From QHXM01 sp032160165 (GTDB lineage Bacteria; Acidobacteriota; Blastocatellia; Pyrinomonadales; Pyrinomonadaceae): DNA of 64,000 nucleotides. Below the pieces are notes generated by a model that was not told the DNA's origin, made no database searches, and was given only the letters and a program-made list of their open reading frames with translations. Of this stretch, positions 50,420 through 60,224 are shown in pieces. Positions within the stretch are counted from its first letter, which is position 1, and every line of letters starts with the position of its first letter. The stretch is from the NCBI GenBank assembly GCA_032160165.1, contig JAVHWA010000031.1, positions 62,001 through 126,000 of the forward strand. Reading direction: 5' to 3'. The position numbers were made by a program, and so were the translations under genes.

Positions 50420-53366
50420 TATCGCTATTGGTGATGTTGTCGTAAGCCTCTCGCACCGCTCGCATGTGGATGGCGAGCGAGTCACTCAATTCGGTTGCCG
50501 AAGCGTACTTGAGCTTGTGTGCTATATCACGCAGGGCCGCATGATCGGCGGCCGGAAGCCGCGTTGAGCGACCGACGATAAGCCGCAGATTGTGGTCCAC
50601 CAGACGCAACAACGCGTATCCATCTCTCATCGCCAGATAATTTTCTTCCCCGAGTGATCCTGTCTCACGAAGCCGCGCGAGGACCGCTCGAGTCGATCGA
50701 TCCTCTATCAGATCAGGAACGTTGTCCCGGAGTTGTAGGTACCGTGACGCAAAATACACGTCGAGCATTCCCCCAGGCCCGTACTTAATGTCTGTCGTTT
50801 GGCCTGGTCGGCGCGTTCTTTCGAGCTCGAGCCGCTCGCGAACGCGCCGCGTCTCAAGTCGAAGGTTCGTTTTGTCCGACTTCTGGGCAGCAGCGTGAAT
50901 GATGCGGCGAGCCTCCCGTTCGACGATGGTCCCCAACTCGAGGTCTCCCGCGGCCGCCCGCAGCTTCACATATGCCAACCACTCCCACTCGACGGCGCGG
51001 TGCTCAAGGTAGTCCGAAAAAGCTCTGGCCCCTGAGCAGGTAACTCCGTTCTTGCCATCAGGTCGCAGACGCAGATCGACACGATACAAGTAACCGTCGC
51101 GGGTCACGCTTGAGAGCGCCGCTACCAACAACTCAGCGAACCGCGCGTACGTTTCGAGGGGCGAGAGCTGTGAAACGGGCGAGGCCTGCGAATCATCGTA
51201 AACGAGTATGACATCGAGGTCCGAGCCATAATCCATGCCTTCGCCACCGAGCCGCCCCAAGCCCAGCACCGCGAGCCGAGCGGACCCAGCAGCCATTCCA
51301 TATCGTCGCTCCATCTCGCGGGCTGCGATCAGGCATCCTGCATCAAGACTCGCGGCGGCGAGGATCGATTGACGCTTGTTGGCTTCCGATAGGGAGATTG
51401 TATTTGCTGCGTCGAGCGCTCCGATCTGCAAAATGATCTTCGCCCACTCGCGTCGGAGCCCAGCCATCTCTTCCCGGAGAGTGCTACCGCCTTCAACTGC
51501 ATTTCGCAGAATTGCTCGATAGTCGTCCGGCGAAGCCTCGACTCCCGTTACGGGTAACGCGAGTATCAATGCGGGATTGCTGGCAATCATGTCACCAAAG
51601 ACTTCCGACGCCCCGCAAAGTCTGACCAGGGAACGCAGGTGGTTGGTCGAAAAGCAAAGCTCACCGCTCGACTTATCGAGCGACGAAGCAATTCGACAAG
51701 CGAGCATCAAAGCCCTACGCGAATTCAGCGAACTGCTCGCAGCCGTGCTAAGAACCTCCGCCACGATTTTGACGGTTGGTTCGAGGGTCTGTCCCATCGC
51801 ATTCTCAGGCACGTTTTCAGTTGAATCGATGAGATGAGCGGCGAAGATCGTGGCCGCAGCCGTGGTCGCCTGCTGCTCTGCTGCGATCGCCGGCTCAGGA
51901 CCTGAAACAGAAACGCCGTGCAGTTCCTCGGCCCCATTCCTCTCGTGGTCGCTTCTCTGGTTCTCGGCAGCCTCACCGAAGACACGGTCGTATGCTGAAC
52001 GGACGTGCGTCGTGTGTCTGATCAACTCGCGATCAAATCGCAAGAGTGCGTCAGCGCCGGCAAAGTCCATTCGCCGTGCTAGCAACGAGCGACGCGAATC
52101 ATCCTCGGGTATCGAATGGGTCTGCAGGCCATGCTCCATCTGTAAGCGATGCTCGAGCTTGCGGAGGAATAGATAAGCATCCGAGAGCTGCGTGCGCTCG
52201 CGTTCGGTGATAAGGCGCCGATCAGCCAGGCGGCCAAGGCTGATGAGAGTGTGTGCGGCTCGGAGCCATTCGTCGCGACCCCCGAAAGCAAGCTGAAGCG
52301 CCTGCGCGATGAACTCTATTTCGCGAATACCACCCCGCCCGAGCTTTACGTTGAAACCTCCGGCATCCTGCGCGTGGTGTCTGTCAATTTTTTGCTTGGC
52401 GAGACGCACGTTCGCCAGAGCGCGCTCGACGGTCTGTTCTCGTGCATAGACACGATGCCGGACGCGGTCAGCGAAGCGAGAATAGAGCGGTGAATCGCCT
52501 GCCGCTGCTCGCGAGCGTATCAAGGCCTGCAATTCCCAGGCTTGAGCCGTGTCGCGATAGTATCGGACAGCTTCTGCCAGCGACACCGCCAGCGCACCGT
52601 CGCGTCCGTAGGGCCTGAGTCGCAGGTCTACTCGGTAAGCCGCGCCTTCGCCGGATTGTTCGCCAACCAAACGCGATACATTCGCTGCAAGCTTGTTGAA
52701 GTACTCGCGATTGGTGATCTCGTCGCGCGTGCCCGTCGCGGACGTCGTTCCTTCCTCGGAATAAAGAAACAACAGATCGATGTCCGATGCATAGTTGAGC
52801 TCGTGAGAACCCAACTTGCCCATCGCCACCACGCAAAAACTGGCTGTGGCCGTCCGGCCCTTCGCGTCTTCGTACTGGGGCGAGCCGTAACGATTATCGA
52901 GCTCCTGCCGCGCGACCCCCAACGCGTGTTCGAGAATGGAATCGGCGAGGTTCGACAGCTCCTCAGTAATCTCAACCAGCGTGCTGGTATTGCGGATGTC
53001 GTGGAGGTAAATGCGCAGCAGCTCACGCCGGCGAAAGCGCGCAAGCAGGACCTGTGTTTCTGATTGAGAACTTGTGAGAGCGAACCTGGCGAGCGATTCG
53101 TTTAGCTCGTCGCGGCTTCTTACGCGGGTTTGCAGCCGTTCTCGCGCAAGCCATGAGATGTACTCCGGATGCTGACTGAGGGTGGTCGTCAGTAGCGGAC
53201 TCCATGCCGCTAACGCCAGGGAATCGGAAAGTAGACCGGGATCGAGCGACAGGATCCTGACCACCCGAGGATGCTCAGTTTCGAGCCGTTCAATGAAAGA
53301 GCGGGCGGCTGACGCGTCCGGCAACTCGCGGACATGCGATTCAATTTGTTGGTTGAAGCTTAACAC
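50385..53366 (-). CDS. glnE: Bifunctional glutamine synthetase adenylyltransferase/adenylyl-removing enzyme
   Basis: 993 residues, starting with GTG at 53366. Two nucleotidyltransferase domains: the N-terminal deadenylylase ('GKLGSHELNYASDIDLLFLY') and the C-terminal adenylylase ('GRLGGEGMDYGSDLDVILVY'), each with GSxLxYxSDxD metal-binding Asp pairs, and helical linker domains. It modifies a tyrosine of GlnA in response to nitrogen status. glnA lies 3.0 kb away on the same strand. The C-terminal tail (about 9 residues) is encoded by the arm of hairpin K. Confidence 0.93.
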   Translation of the reverse strand: MLSFNQQIESHVRELPDASAARSFIERLETEHPRVVRILSLDPGLLSDSLALAAWSPLLTTTLSQHPEYISWLARERLQTRVRSRDELNESLARFALTSSQSETQVLLARFRRRELLRIYLHDIRNTSTLVEITEELSNLADSILEHALGVARQELDNRYGSPQYEDAKGRTATASFCVVAMGKLGSHELNYASDIDLLFLYSEEGTTSATGTRDEITNREYFNKLAANVSRLVGEQSGEGAAYRVDLRLRPYGRDGALAVSLAEAVRYYRDTAQAWELQALIRSRAAAGDSPLYSRFADRVRHRVYAREQTVERALANVRLAKQKIDRHHAQDAGGFNVKLGRGGIREIEFIAQALQLAFGGRDEWLRAAHTLISLGRLADRRLITERERTQLSDAYLFLRKLEHRLQMEHGLQTHSIPEDDSRRSLLARRMDFAGADALLRFDRELIRHTTHVRSAYDRVFGEAAENQRSDHERNGAEELHGVSVSGPEPAIAAEQQATTAAATIFAAHLIDSTENVPENAMGQTLEPTVKIVAEVLSTAASSSLNSRRALMLACRIASSLDKSSGELCFSTNHLRSLVRLCGASEVFGDMIASNPALILALPVTGVEASPDDYRAILRNAVEGGSTLREEMAGLRREWAKIILQIGALDAANTISLSEANKRQSILAAASLDAGCLIAAREMERRYGMAAGSARLAVLGLGRLGGEGMDYGSDLDVILVYDDSQASPVSQLSPLETYARFAELLVAALSSVTRDGYLYRVDLRLRPDGKNGVTCSGARAFSDYLEHRAVEWEWLAYVKLRAAAGDLELGTIVEREARRIIHAAAQKSDKTNLRLETRRVRERLELERTRRPGQTTDIKYGPGGMLDVYFASRYLQLRDNVPDLIEDRSTRAVLARLRETGSLGEENYLAMRDGYALLRLVDHNLRLIVGRSTRLPAADHAALRDIAHKLKYASATELSDSLAIHMRAVREAYDNITNSDSQDSELRSQNG

Positions 53367-53674
53367 TGATTTGTGGTCTGCCCGCGAAGGTTGTGCACTG
53401 ATTTTCCGACGGCGCCAGCGCTCTCTTAGAGCGCCACTGCATTGTAGCGTGAAGGCTCCGCCACAGCCGAACTTGTAACGAAAAGTTGAAACCGGAATTG
53501 GGCCTGATCGAAGATCGTTGAAGGATCTGCGATATGTGATATATTCCCCCCGCTCTCACGAACTCGGGTCAGATCTATTCCTCGCACCTGCACGAATGCG
53601 CTGTTACCTCACACGCTCCCGCTCGGGAAGCGGTGTTGAGTCCACCTTTCTTCAACCTCTGGAAGGAGAACCTC

Positions 53675-55666
53675 ATGCCTGCTGAAAAACCTACCGTCTT
53701 CGAAGCTTCACATAAAGAATGCGACCTTGTGATGAAAGGGGGCATCACAAGCGGAATCGTGTACCCGCCCCTGGTGGATCGATTGCACGATGCTGGCTTT
53801 AGCTTCCGCAACGTCGGCGGCACCTCGGCGGGAGCCATCGCCGCGGCCGTGGCAGCGGCGGCCGAACATGGCAAGGCAAGTGGAGGATTCGAGAAGCTGA
53901 AAAGGATCAGGGAATGGCTGGGCAGCGATACGAATCTTCTGAAGCTTTTTCAACCCTCCAGAACTACGGCACCGCTGCTTCACACATTCCTGGTTTACCC
54001 AAAACTGCAACGGCTGCGATTAGCACTCCTGAAACTGATCGTCGCGTTCGCGCGGGGAGACGCGCTGGTATTCATCCTCGGAGCAGCACTGGGCTCCGGT
54101 CTGGCCTATTTGTTTATATGGCTGGTCGGCGGTTCCTTAAGGGGATGGGGGTTCGTGCTTCTCGCCCTGTCCGGATTGGTGGGAGCGATGTTATGCGTCG
54201 CCCTTCACCTGTACCTGGTACTTACCAGGAGCGTTCCCAAAAACGCTTTCGGCATCTGCAGCGGGCGCGGACGAGATATCAATCAGCTCGACGAATCCGC
54301 GTTAACCGACTGGCTGACTGTCAATATCAATGACCTGGCGGGAATGGACAAGTATGGTCGACCGCTCACGTTCGGTGACCTGTGGGCTAAGAACGATCCA
54401 ACGGATTCCAGAAGGATTGACCTTCGGATGATGACCACGAACCTGAGTCAGAACCGCCCGTACATATTGCCATTCGACGACGTTTATTTGGTCAAGCAAG
54501 ACGCATTCGAGAAGCTCTTTCCCAAGCATGTCGTCGAATTCATGATTTCTCACCAGCGGAAGATACCCGACTTCGAACCTCCCGCAGGCTATTTCCTCTT
54601 CCCTGAAAGTCGGTACTTACCAGTTGTCGTCGCCACACGGATGAGCCTGAGCTTCCCCGTGTTGATCTCGATGATTCCGATCTACACGATCGCGCATGAT
54701 GCGTTCGGCGAGAATGTTCGCTTTGAGCTTGACGCCTCTCAGGAGCGATCAGCCGGCGACCGCCCCATCGTCCTCAAAGTCGAGGGCCCCAACAACACCT
54801 GGGTCGAGCCCGGGAAGCTCATGTTGATCGCCGATACGGGAAAAAGTGTGCAGCCGAACTGGTTTAGCGACGGCGGCATTTGCAGCAACTTCCCCATTCA
54901 CTTCTTTGATTCCTGGTTGCCCACGCGACCCACTTTCGGTGTTAATCTTACGTCCCAACTTGGCGACCAGACCGATCAGGCTCCCACTGAGGGAAACGCG
55001 CGGGTCGCCAACCCCCAACGGTTCCCATATGCCGTTCAGCAGCCGGTCCCGGCCGATTATCTGGACGCCCCGCCTATAAGCTATGACACGGACGTCTATT
55101 TGCCTCAACCTGGAAGCGAGGCGCTGCCAGAGTGGATTCCAATTCAATCTATCGTCAAGTTCCTGGGATCGATCTTCAAAACCGCACAGAACTACCGCGA
55201 CAATATGCAGGCCGTCCTACCCAGTTACTACGAGCGAATAGTGCAGATTCGGATGAGCGATGACGAAGGTGGACTGAACCTGGAAATGCCCCGCGAGGTC
55301 ATCACCCGAATCGTAAAAAAGGGGGACGATGCAGGTAAGGCGTTAGTCGACAAGTTTGATTTTGCCAAGCACCAATGGGTCCGTTTCAGGGTACTGATGG
55401 GACAGATGGAGAAGGCGCTGCAGAGAATGGAAGCAGTGATGACGCGGGACGCGACCGGCGCGCGACCGTTTGATTTTCCCAAGCTTATGGCCGATCAGGC
55501 TAACCAGTCGGAAGGATTTCCATACACACGCGACAAAATCTGGTGTGACAATGTTACGACGAGACTCAAAGCGATGGGCACTGTCATTAGCGCGTGGGTC
55601 CCGCCAGAGTTAGCAACAGACCCGCCGCTGCCCGAACCGATTTTACATGTCGCGCCAGAAATCTGA
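53675..55666 (+). CDS. Patatin-like phospholipase with internal transmembrane segments
   Basis: 663 residues from the ATG at 53675, placed by GGAAGGAG just upstream. Oxyanion loop 'CDLVMKGGITSGIVYP', nucleophile elbow GTSAG (Ser51), and the catalytic Asp at D399 in 'FSDGGICSNFPIHFFD'. Between nucleophile and Asp lies an insert of two or three membrane segments ('LVFILGAALGSGLAYLFIWL', 'GFVLLALSGLVGAMLCVALH'; about residues 125-190), unusual for the family. It likely hydrolyses membrane lipids while embedded in the membrane. A small membrane protein gene follows 16 bases later. Confidence 0.85.
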   Translation: MPAEKPTVFEASHKECDLVMKGGITSGIVYPPLVDRLHDAGFSFRNVGGTSAGAIAAAVAAAAEHGKASGGFEKLKRIREWLGSDTNLLKLFQPSRTTAPLLHTFLVYPKLQRLRLALLKLIVAFARGDALVFILGAALGSGLAYLFIWLVGGSLRGWGFVLLALSGLVGAMLCVALHLYLVLTRSVPKNAFGICSGRGRDINQLDESALTDWLTVNINDLAGMDKYGRPLTFGDLWAKNDPTDSRRIDLRMMTTNLSQNRPYILPFDDVYLVKQDAFEKLFPKHVVEFMISHQRKIPDFEPPAGYFLFPESRYLPVVVATRMSLSFPVLISMIPIYTIAHDAFGENVRFELDASQERSAGDRPIVLKVEGPNNTWVEPGKLMLIADTGKSVQPNWFSDGGICSNFPIHFFDSWLPTRPTFGVNLTSQLGDQTDQAPTEGNARVANPQRFPYAVQQPVPADYLDAPPISYDTDVYLPQPGSEALPEWIPIQSIVKFLGSIFKTAQNYRDNMQAVLPSYYERIVQIRMSDDEGGLNLEMPREVITRIVKKGDDAGKALVDKFDFAKHQWVRFRVLMGQMEKALQRMEAVMTRDATGARPFDFPKLMADQANQSEGFPYTRDKIWCDNVTTRLKAMGTVISAWVPPELATDPPLPEPILHVAPEI

Positions 55667-55682
55667 GAGGGAGGGAAAGACT

Positions 55683-56240
55683 ATGCTCGCATGGATGAAA
55701 GCAGTCGACTGCTGCCAACTGGGAATCGTCTTCATGGTCCTGACTGTCCTTACTCTCTGGACGGGAAACAAGGCGGACCCGCATATCGAGCGAAGCCCGT
55801 ACAAACGCCCAATAATAGATTTTGAGAGGGCGGGCAGCGTCGCTAAAGCAGAAGAGTATCTGCAGAACGTAGAGCAGGCTGACCACGACGCTCGAAGCAA
55901 ATTGGCCTCCGCGCTTCACTGGGACTACCTGTTTCTCCTCTTCTACCCGGCGATGATCGCCGCAGGCTGTCTGATCGTCATCAATTTCCTGGGACCAAGA
56001 AATCTATGGGGTGTGACGCTCGGGTTTGTCTTGATGGGGTTACAACCTCTGGCAGCCCTCTTTGACGCCGTCGAGAACTATGCGCTCCTACGTGTTCTCA
56101 AAAAGCCAGTCTCCAGTCCCTGGCCGGAGATTGCGTACTGGTTCTCAACCGCCAAATTCGGCATTGTCTTCGCAGGCCTGGGCTTTATGGTTATATACGG
56201 CCCGCTGGCACTAATCTGGGCGAAGGCGACTGGCCGTTAG
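55683..56240 (+). CDS. Small integral membrane protein, partner of the patatin gene
   Basis: 185 residues from the ATG at 55683 (GAGGGAGGG at 55667-55675; upstream in-frame starts overlap the patatin gene). About four hydrophobic segments: 'LGIVFMVLTVLTLW', 'YLFLLFYPAMIAAGCLIVIN', 'WGVTLGFVLMGLQPLAALFD' and 'IVFAGLGFMVIYGPLALIWA'. 'FDAVENYALLRVL' after the third segment is distinctive. No family recognised. Tight spacing implies an operon with the lipase. Confidence 0.75.
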   Translation: MLAWMKAVDCCQLGIVFMVLTVLTLWTGNKADPHIERSPYKRPIIDFERAGSVAKAEEYLQNVEQADHDARSKLASALHWDYLFLLFYPAMIAAGCLIVINFLGPRNLWGVTLGFVLMGLQPLAALFDAVENYALLRVLKKPVSSPWPEIAYWFSTAKFGIVFAGLGFMVIYGPLALIWAKATGR

Positions 56241-56274
56241 AGGATTCGCTGGTGGAGAGCGCCGGGGAAAAACT

Positions 56275-56320
56275 AAAGCGGTGAACGGAATATCCCGGCT
56301 TATCCTTCACCGCTTTGGTT
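56275..56320. terminator. Bidirectional terminator between the patatin operon and glnA
   Basis: AAAGCGGTGAA (56275-56285) pairs perfectly with TTCACCGCTTT (56306-56316). On the minus strand it is followed by TTTAGTTTTT, a good T-tract for glnA. Confidence 0.8.
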
Positions 56321-56341
56321 TGGAGTTCTTACTCAAGGACT

Positions 56342-57766
56342 TTAGATGTCGAAGTACATCGCAAACTCCAATGGGTGCGGCCGCATTCTGAGGGGCTGAA
56401 TCTCTTTCTCGCGCTTGTACGTAATCCAGCGATCGATGATCTGTGGTGTGAAGACATCTCCTTTGAGAAGAAAGCTATGATCTTTCTCCAACGCTTTCAG
56501 CGATTCGTCCAACGACCCAGGGAGCGAAGGCACTTCCTTTAGCGCTTCGGGCGAGAGATCATAAATGTCTTTATCAAGCGGTTGACCAGGATCGATTCGA
56601 TTCTGTACTCCGTCAAGCCCTGCAAGCAGCATCGCCGAGAACGCAAGATATGCGTTGCACGACGGATCAGGCGGCCGAAACTCCAGGCGCTTCTGCTTTG
56701 GATTGGTGGAGAACATGGGAATGCGTACAGCGGCTGAGCGATTGCGGGCGGAGTAGGCCAGGTTCACGGGCGCCTCAAAGCCAGGCACAAGCCGTTTGTA
56801 GCTATTGGTCGTTGGCGCGGCGAAAGCAACAATAGCGGGAGCGTGTTTCAACAAACCTCCGATGTAGTAACGCGCCATCTCTGACAGCCCCGCGTAGCCG
56901 TCACCGGCGAACAGCGGCTTTTCGTCTTTCCATAACGACTGATGGCAGTGCATGCCCGAGCCGTTGTCACCATACAGTGGTTTGGGCATAAAGGTCGCCG
57001 CTTTGCCATAAGTGTAGGCGGTGTTGCGGACGATGTACTTGAAGATTTGAAGATTGTCAGCCGTGCGCACCAGATTCGAGAAGCGGAAATCGATTTCGCA
57101 CTGGCCGGCGGTTGCGACTTCGTGATGATGACATTCGACAGATATCCCGCATTTGCCCAGTGTAAGCGAAATCTCAGAACGTAGATCGGCCAGCGAGTCG
57201 GCTGGCGGGAGTGGAACGTAGCCCTCTTTTGCGCGAATGCGATAACCCAGGTTCGAACCGTGAAATTCGTCAGCCGCCCGCCCGCTGTTCCAATGTCCTT
57301 CGTCGGAATCAACCGTGTATCCGGCAGAGTTCTGCTCGTTATGAAACTTGACGGAATCGAATACAAAGAATTCCGCTTCCGGACCGAAATAAGCAGTGTC
57401 GGCAAGCCCCGTAAACTTGAGATAGCTTTCCGCGCGGGTAGCCACGGAGCGCGGATCGAAGGCGTAACCTTCCTTCGTGATCGGATCGACCACATGAGCA
57501 ATCAGGCAAAGTGTGGGCTGGTCGGAGAAGGGCTCCATCCAATAACGCGTCGCGTCGGGAACCAGCAGCATGTCTGATTCGTTGATCGCAGCCCAGCCAC
57601 GAAGGCTCGAAGCGTCGAAGCCGAAACCGTCTTCAAACGAATCCTCTGAGAGCTGTTCTATGGGAAAGGTCAGGTGATGCCACGCGCCGGGCAAATCGGT
57701 AAACCTGATTGACACGAACTTCGCCCCTTCATCCGAGGCATACTTCAAGGCTGTCTTTGCGTTCAT
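56342..57766 (-). CDS. glnA: Glutamine synthetase type I
   Basis: 474 residues, full length. Makes glutamine from glutamate, ammonia and ATP. Motifs: 'DGFGFDASSLRGWAAINESD', 'FGPEAEFFVFDSV', 'NGSGMHCHQSLW'-type ('DNGSGMHCHQSLWKDEKPLF'), 'KRLVPGFEAPVNLAYSARNR' and the adenylylation loop 'DIYDLSPEALKEV', where Tyr402 is the expected GlnE target. ATG with AGGAG at 57772-57776. Expression from the promoter at 57910-57937. Confidence 0.97.
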   Translation of the reverse strand: MNAKTALKYASDEGAKFVSIRFTDLPGAWHHLTFPIEQLSEDSFEDGFGFDASSLRGWAAINESDMLLVPDATRYWMEPFSDQPTLCLIAHVVDPITKEGYAFDPRSVATRAESYLKFTGLADTAYFGPEAEFFVFDSVKFHNEQNSAGYTVDSDEGHWNSGRAADEFHGSNLGYRIRAKEGYVPLPPADSLADLRSEISLTLGKCGISVECHHHEVATAGQCEIDFRFSNLVRTADNLQIFKYIVRNTAYTYGKAATFMPKPLYGDNGSGMHCHQSLWKDEKPLFAGDGYAGLSEMARYYIGGLLKHAPAIVAFAAPTTNSYKRLVPGFEAPVNLAYSARNRSAAVRIPMFSTNPKQKRLEFRPPDPSCNAYLAFSAMLLAGLDGVQNRIDPGQPLDKDIYDLSPEALKEVPSLPGSLDESLKALEKDHSFLLKGDVFTPQIIDRWITYKREKEIQPLRMRPHPLEFAMYFDI

Positions 57767-57909
57767 GTTTTCTCCTGATTGTTAATGGGAGTGTTAGGGG
57801 TGCGAACCGCGCTCGAGGAAGCGATCTGAGAGCGGTCTGGTTTTTGGATAGCGGGTAATGTCCTAACGTGAGCGTCGGTCATAGATCGACGGCGCCTAAA
57901 AAAGTTTGC

Positions 57910-57937
57910 ATTATAGTTCTCTGCTGATTTCTGTCAA
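57910..57937 (-). promoter_or_regulatory. Near-consensus sigma-70 promoter of glnA
   Basis: On the minus strand TTGACA (57937-57932), 16-base spacer, TATAAT (57915-57910). The predicted start near 57903 gives a leader of about 137 bases. No sigma-54 motif or clear riboswitch was seen in the leader. The rest of the 436-base glnA-speA gap (57767-58202) holds nothing else I recognise. Confidence 0.75.
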
Positions 57938-58202
57938 GGAATTCTCAGCAAATTCGAGTGGACGCAAACACCGTAGATATCGATTTCGCTACGTAACTTC
58001 TTACACAACATCCGTTTAGCCCCTCTTGCGGCCCACCGCCTCAGTTAAAATAGTTATTGTGAGACCCCGCATTTTCTGATAAATTGCTAGTTCTAGTTTC
58101 CAACCATGAATAGGCTTCGGGGCTCGGAACTGCGGGCAACTGCGCTTCAAAGCTGAAAATCCACTCGAATAACAGGGCTGGCGATAAGCAGGAGGCCGCG
58201 AA

Positions 58203-60134
58203 TTGACCACGGCGATAGAACAGACGCTTGAAACATATGGAATAGAAAATTGGGGGGCGGGCTATTTTGACGTTAATCGCAAAGGAAATCTAATCGTCCA
58301 CCCGTCGGAGAACGACAGCCGGGCTGCGGATCTGAAAGAGATCATAGATGACCTGGCCCGTCGCGGAATCGGCACTCCTGTTCTGTTACGCTTTCCTCAA
58401 CTGGTAGCGAGTCAGGTTCGTAAGCTTCAGCGCTCTTTCAGCAAATCCATACGCGAATACGAATATCAGGGCGCGCACATGTGCGTCTACCCGATGAAGG
58501 TCAACCAACAGCGGGCGGTCGTCGAAGAATACCTTCGGGAAGGATCGCGCTACGAGTTTGGACTTGAAGCCGGCTCCAAGGCCGAGCTTTACGCTGCGCT
58601 CGCTATGGACCAGTCTTCAGAGAGCCTGCTTGTCCTGAATGGCTTCAAAGACGAAGAGTTCATCCAACTGGCATTTGCCGGCGCCAAGAGCGGCAAGCGG
58701 GTTGTAATCGTCATCGAGAAATTGAACGAGCTGGATCACGTTCTTCGCATTGCCGAAACTCATGAAGGCGACCTTCCGATGATCGGCATGCGCGTAAAGC
58801 TCTACTCAAAGGGCTCAGGGCGCTGGGAAAAGTCGGGTGGCGAAGCAGCCAAGTTCGGTCTGACGACCACAGAGATCCTGGAGACCATTCGTCGACTGCA
58901 ACAGGCCGATCGCGTCGACATGCTGCGGCTGCTTCACTTTCACATCGGATCGCAACTAACAGACATCAAGCGGATCAAGAACGCCATGAAAGAGGCGGCT
59001 CGGGTTTACGCGAAAGTCCGCCAGATGAAGATACCGATCGATCTGCTGGACGTCGGCGGTGGAATGGCGGTCGATTACGATGGATCCAAGACGGCGTTTG
59101 ATTCTTCCGCCAACTATTCAGCGCAGGAGTTTGCCAACGACGTCATCTACACAATCATGCAGGTCTGTGACGACGAAAACGTCCCGCATCCGACGATTAT
59201 TCAGGAGTCCGGTCGCTTCCTCGCCGCTTATCACGCCGTCCTGATTACCAATGTGGTTGACGAAATCGAGACCATCGTTGAAGACATCACTCCGATCGAA
59301 ATTGACGAAGACGATCCACAGGTGGTGGTCGAGCTTGGTGATCTGCGCGAAACGATCTCAGTAAAGAACTATCGCGAGTACTACCACGATGCGCTGGAAC
59401 ATCGCGAGGAGCTGTTCACGATGTTCAACCTCGGCCTGATCTCATTGGAAGATCGCGCCAAAGGCGAGGTCTTGTTCTGGGATGTATGCGAGACAGCAGA
59501 TAAGTATGCACAGCAGAAGAAATACGTATCCGAAGAGTTTGACGACCTTCGACGCCTTCTATGCGCGAAGTACCTGACAAATTTTTCAGTCTTTCGCTCG
59601 GTGCCCGATCATTGGGCGCTGGATCAATTATTTCCGATTGTCCCAATTCACGGGCTAAACCGGACCCCAACTGAATACGCGACTCTCTGCGACATCACCT
59701 GCGATTCCGATGGCATCGTCGACAAATTCGTTGACCTGCACGACGTCAAGCATGTGCTGGAGCTTCATGCCCTGATAAAAGACGAGCCCTACTATCTCGC
59801 CTTCCTGCTGGTCGGTGCCTACCAGGAAGTGATGGGGAATAGTCATAACCTCTTCGGTGCGCCTAACGAGGCACACATCCACATCGATGAAGACGGCTAT
59901 CTGATCAAGAAGGTAATCCGCGGAACATCCATCGGGCAGGCGGTCGAGCGCGCGCGCTACGAACGCAGCTTATTGCACGATGGCTTTCGCCGCCTGGTTA
60001 TGCAGCGCGTCAAGCGCGAAGAGTTAACCGAAGCGGAAGCGGCGGAACTTATTGAATTTTACGAATCGCGCTTTGACGCCTATACGTATCTGGCGATTAA
60101 CGGGAAAGTTAATAGAAGGCGCGTAAAAAACTAA
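58203..60134 (+). CDS. speA: Biosynthetic arginine decarboxylase
   Basis: 643 residues, start TTG at 58203 with AGGAGG at 58190-58195. PLP-dependent fold III enzyme converting arginine to agmatine. The PLP lysine is K99 in 'HMCVYPMKVNQQRAVVEEYL'; further motifs 'GLEAGSKAELYAALAM', 'LLHFHIGSQLTDIKRIKNAM' and 'LLDVGGGMAVDYDGSKTAFD' support the barrel. First gene of a polyamine cluster. Confidence 0.96.
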   Translation: MTTAIEQTLETYGIENWGAGYFDVNRKGNLIVHPSENDSRAADLKEIIDDLARRGIGTPVLLRFPQLVASQVRKLQRSFSKSIREYEYQGAHMCVYPMKVNQQRAVVEEYLREGSRYEFGLEAGSKAELYAALAMDQSSESLLVLNGFKDEEFIQLAFAGAKSGKRVVIVIEKLNELDHVLRIAETHEGDLPMIGMRVKLYSKGSGRWEKSGGEAAKFGLTTTEILETIRRLQQADRVDMLRLLHFHIGSQLTDIKRIKNAMKEAARVYAKVRQMKIPIDLLDVGGGMAVDYDGSKTAFDSSANYSAQEFANDVIYTIMQVCDDENVPHPTIIQESGRFLAAYHAVLITNVVDEIETIVEDITPIEIDEDDPQVVVELGDLRETISVKNYREYYHDALEHREELFTMFNLGLISLEDRAKGEVLFWDVCETADKYAQQKKYVSEEFDDLRRLLCAKYLTNFSVFRSVPDHWALDQLFPIVPIHGLNRTPTEYATLCDITCDSDGIVDKFVDLHDVKHVLELHALIKDEPYYLAFLLVGAYQEVMGNSHNLFGAPNEAHIHIDEDGYLIKKVIRGTSIGQAVERARYERSLLHDGFRRLVMQRVKREELTEAEAAELIEFYESRFDAYTYLAINGKVNRRRVKN

Positions 60135-60137
60135 TGA

Positions 60138-60212
60138 ACGTAAATCGTAAATTGTAAATCGCGACGAGCCGAACGCTAATCACGATTTGCAATTCACGAT
60201 TCACGATTTACG
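60138..60212. repeat. Heptad hairpin L (word CGTAAAT/TTCACGA)
   Basis: Left arm 60138-60162 (CGTAAAT CGTAAAT TGTAAAT CG) and right arm 60181-60212 (CACGATT TGCAATT CACGATT CACGATT TACG). It lies between speA and the DHS-like gene. Confidence 0.85.
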
Positions 60213-60224
60213 AAGGAAACATTT

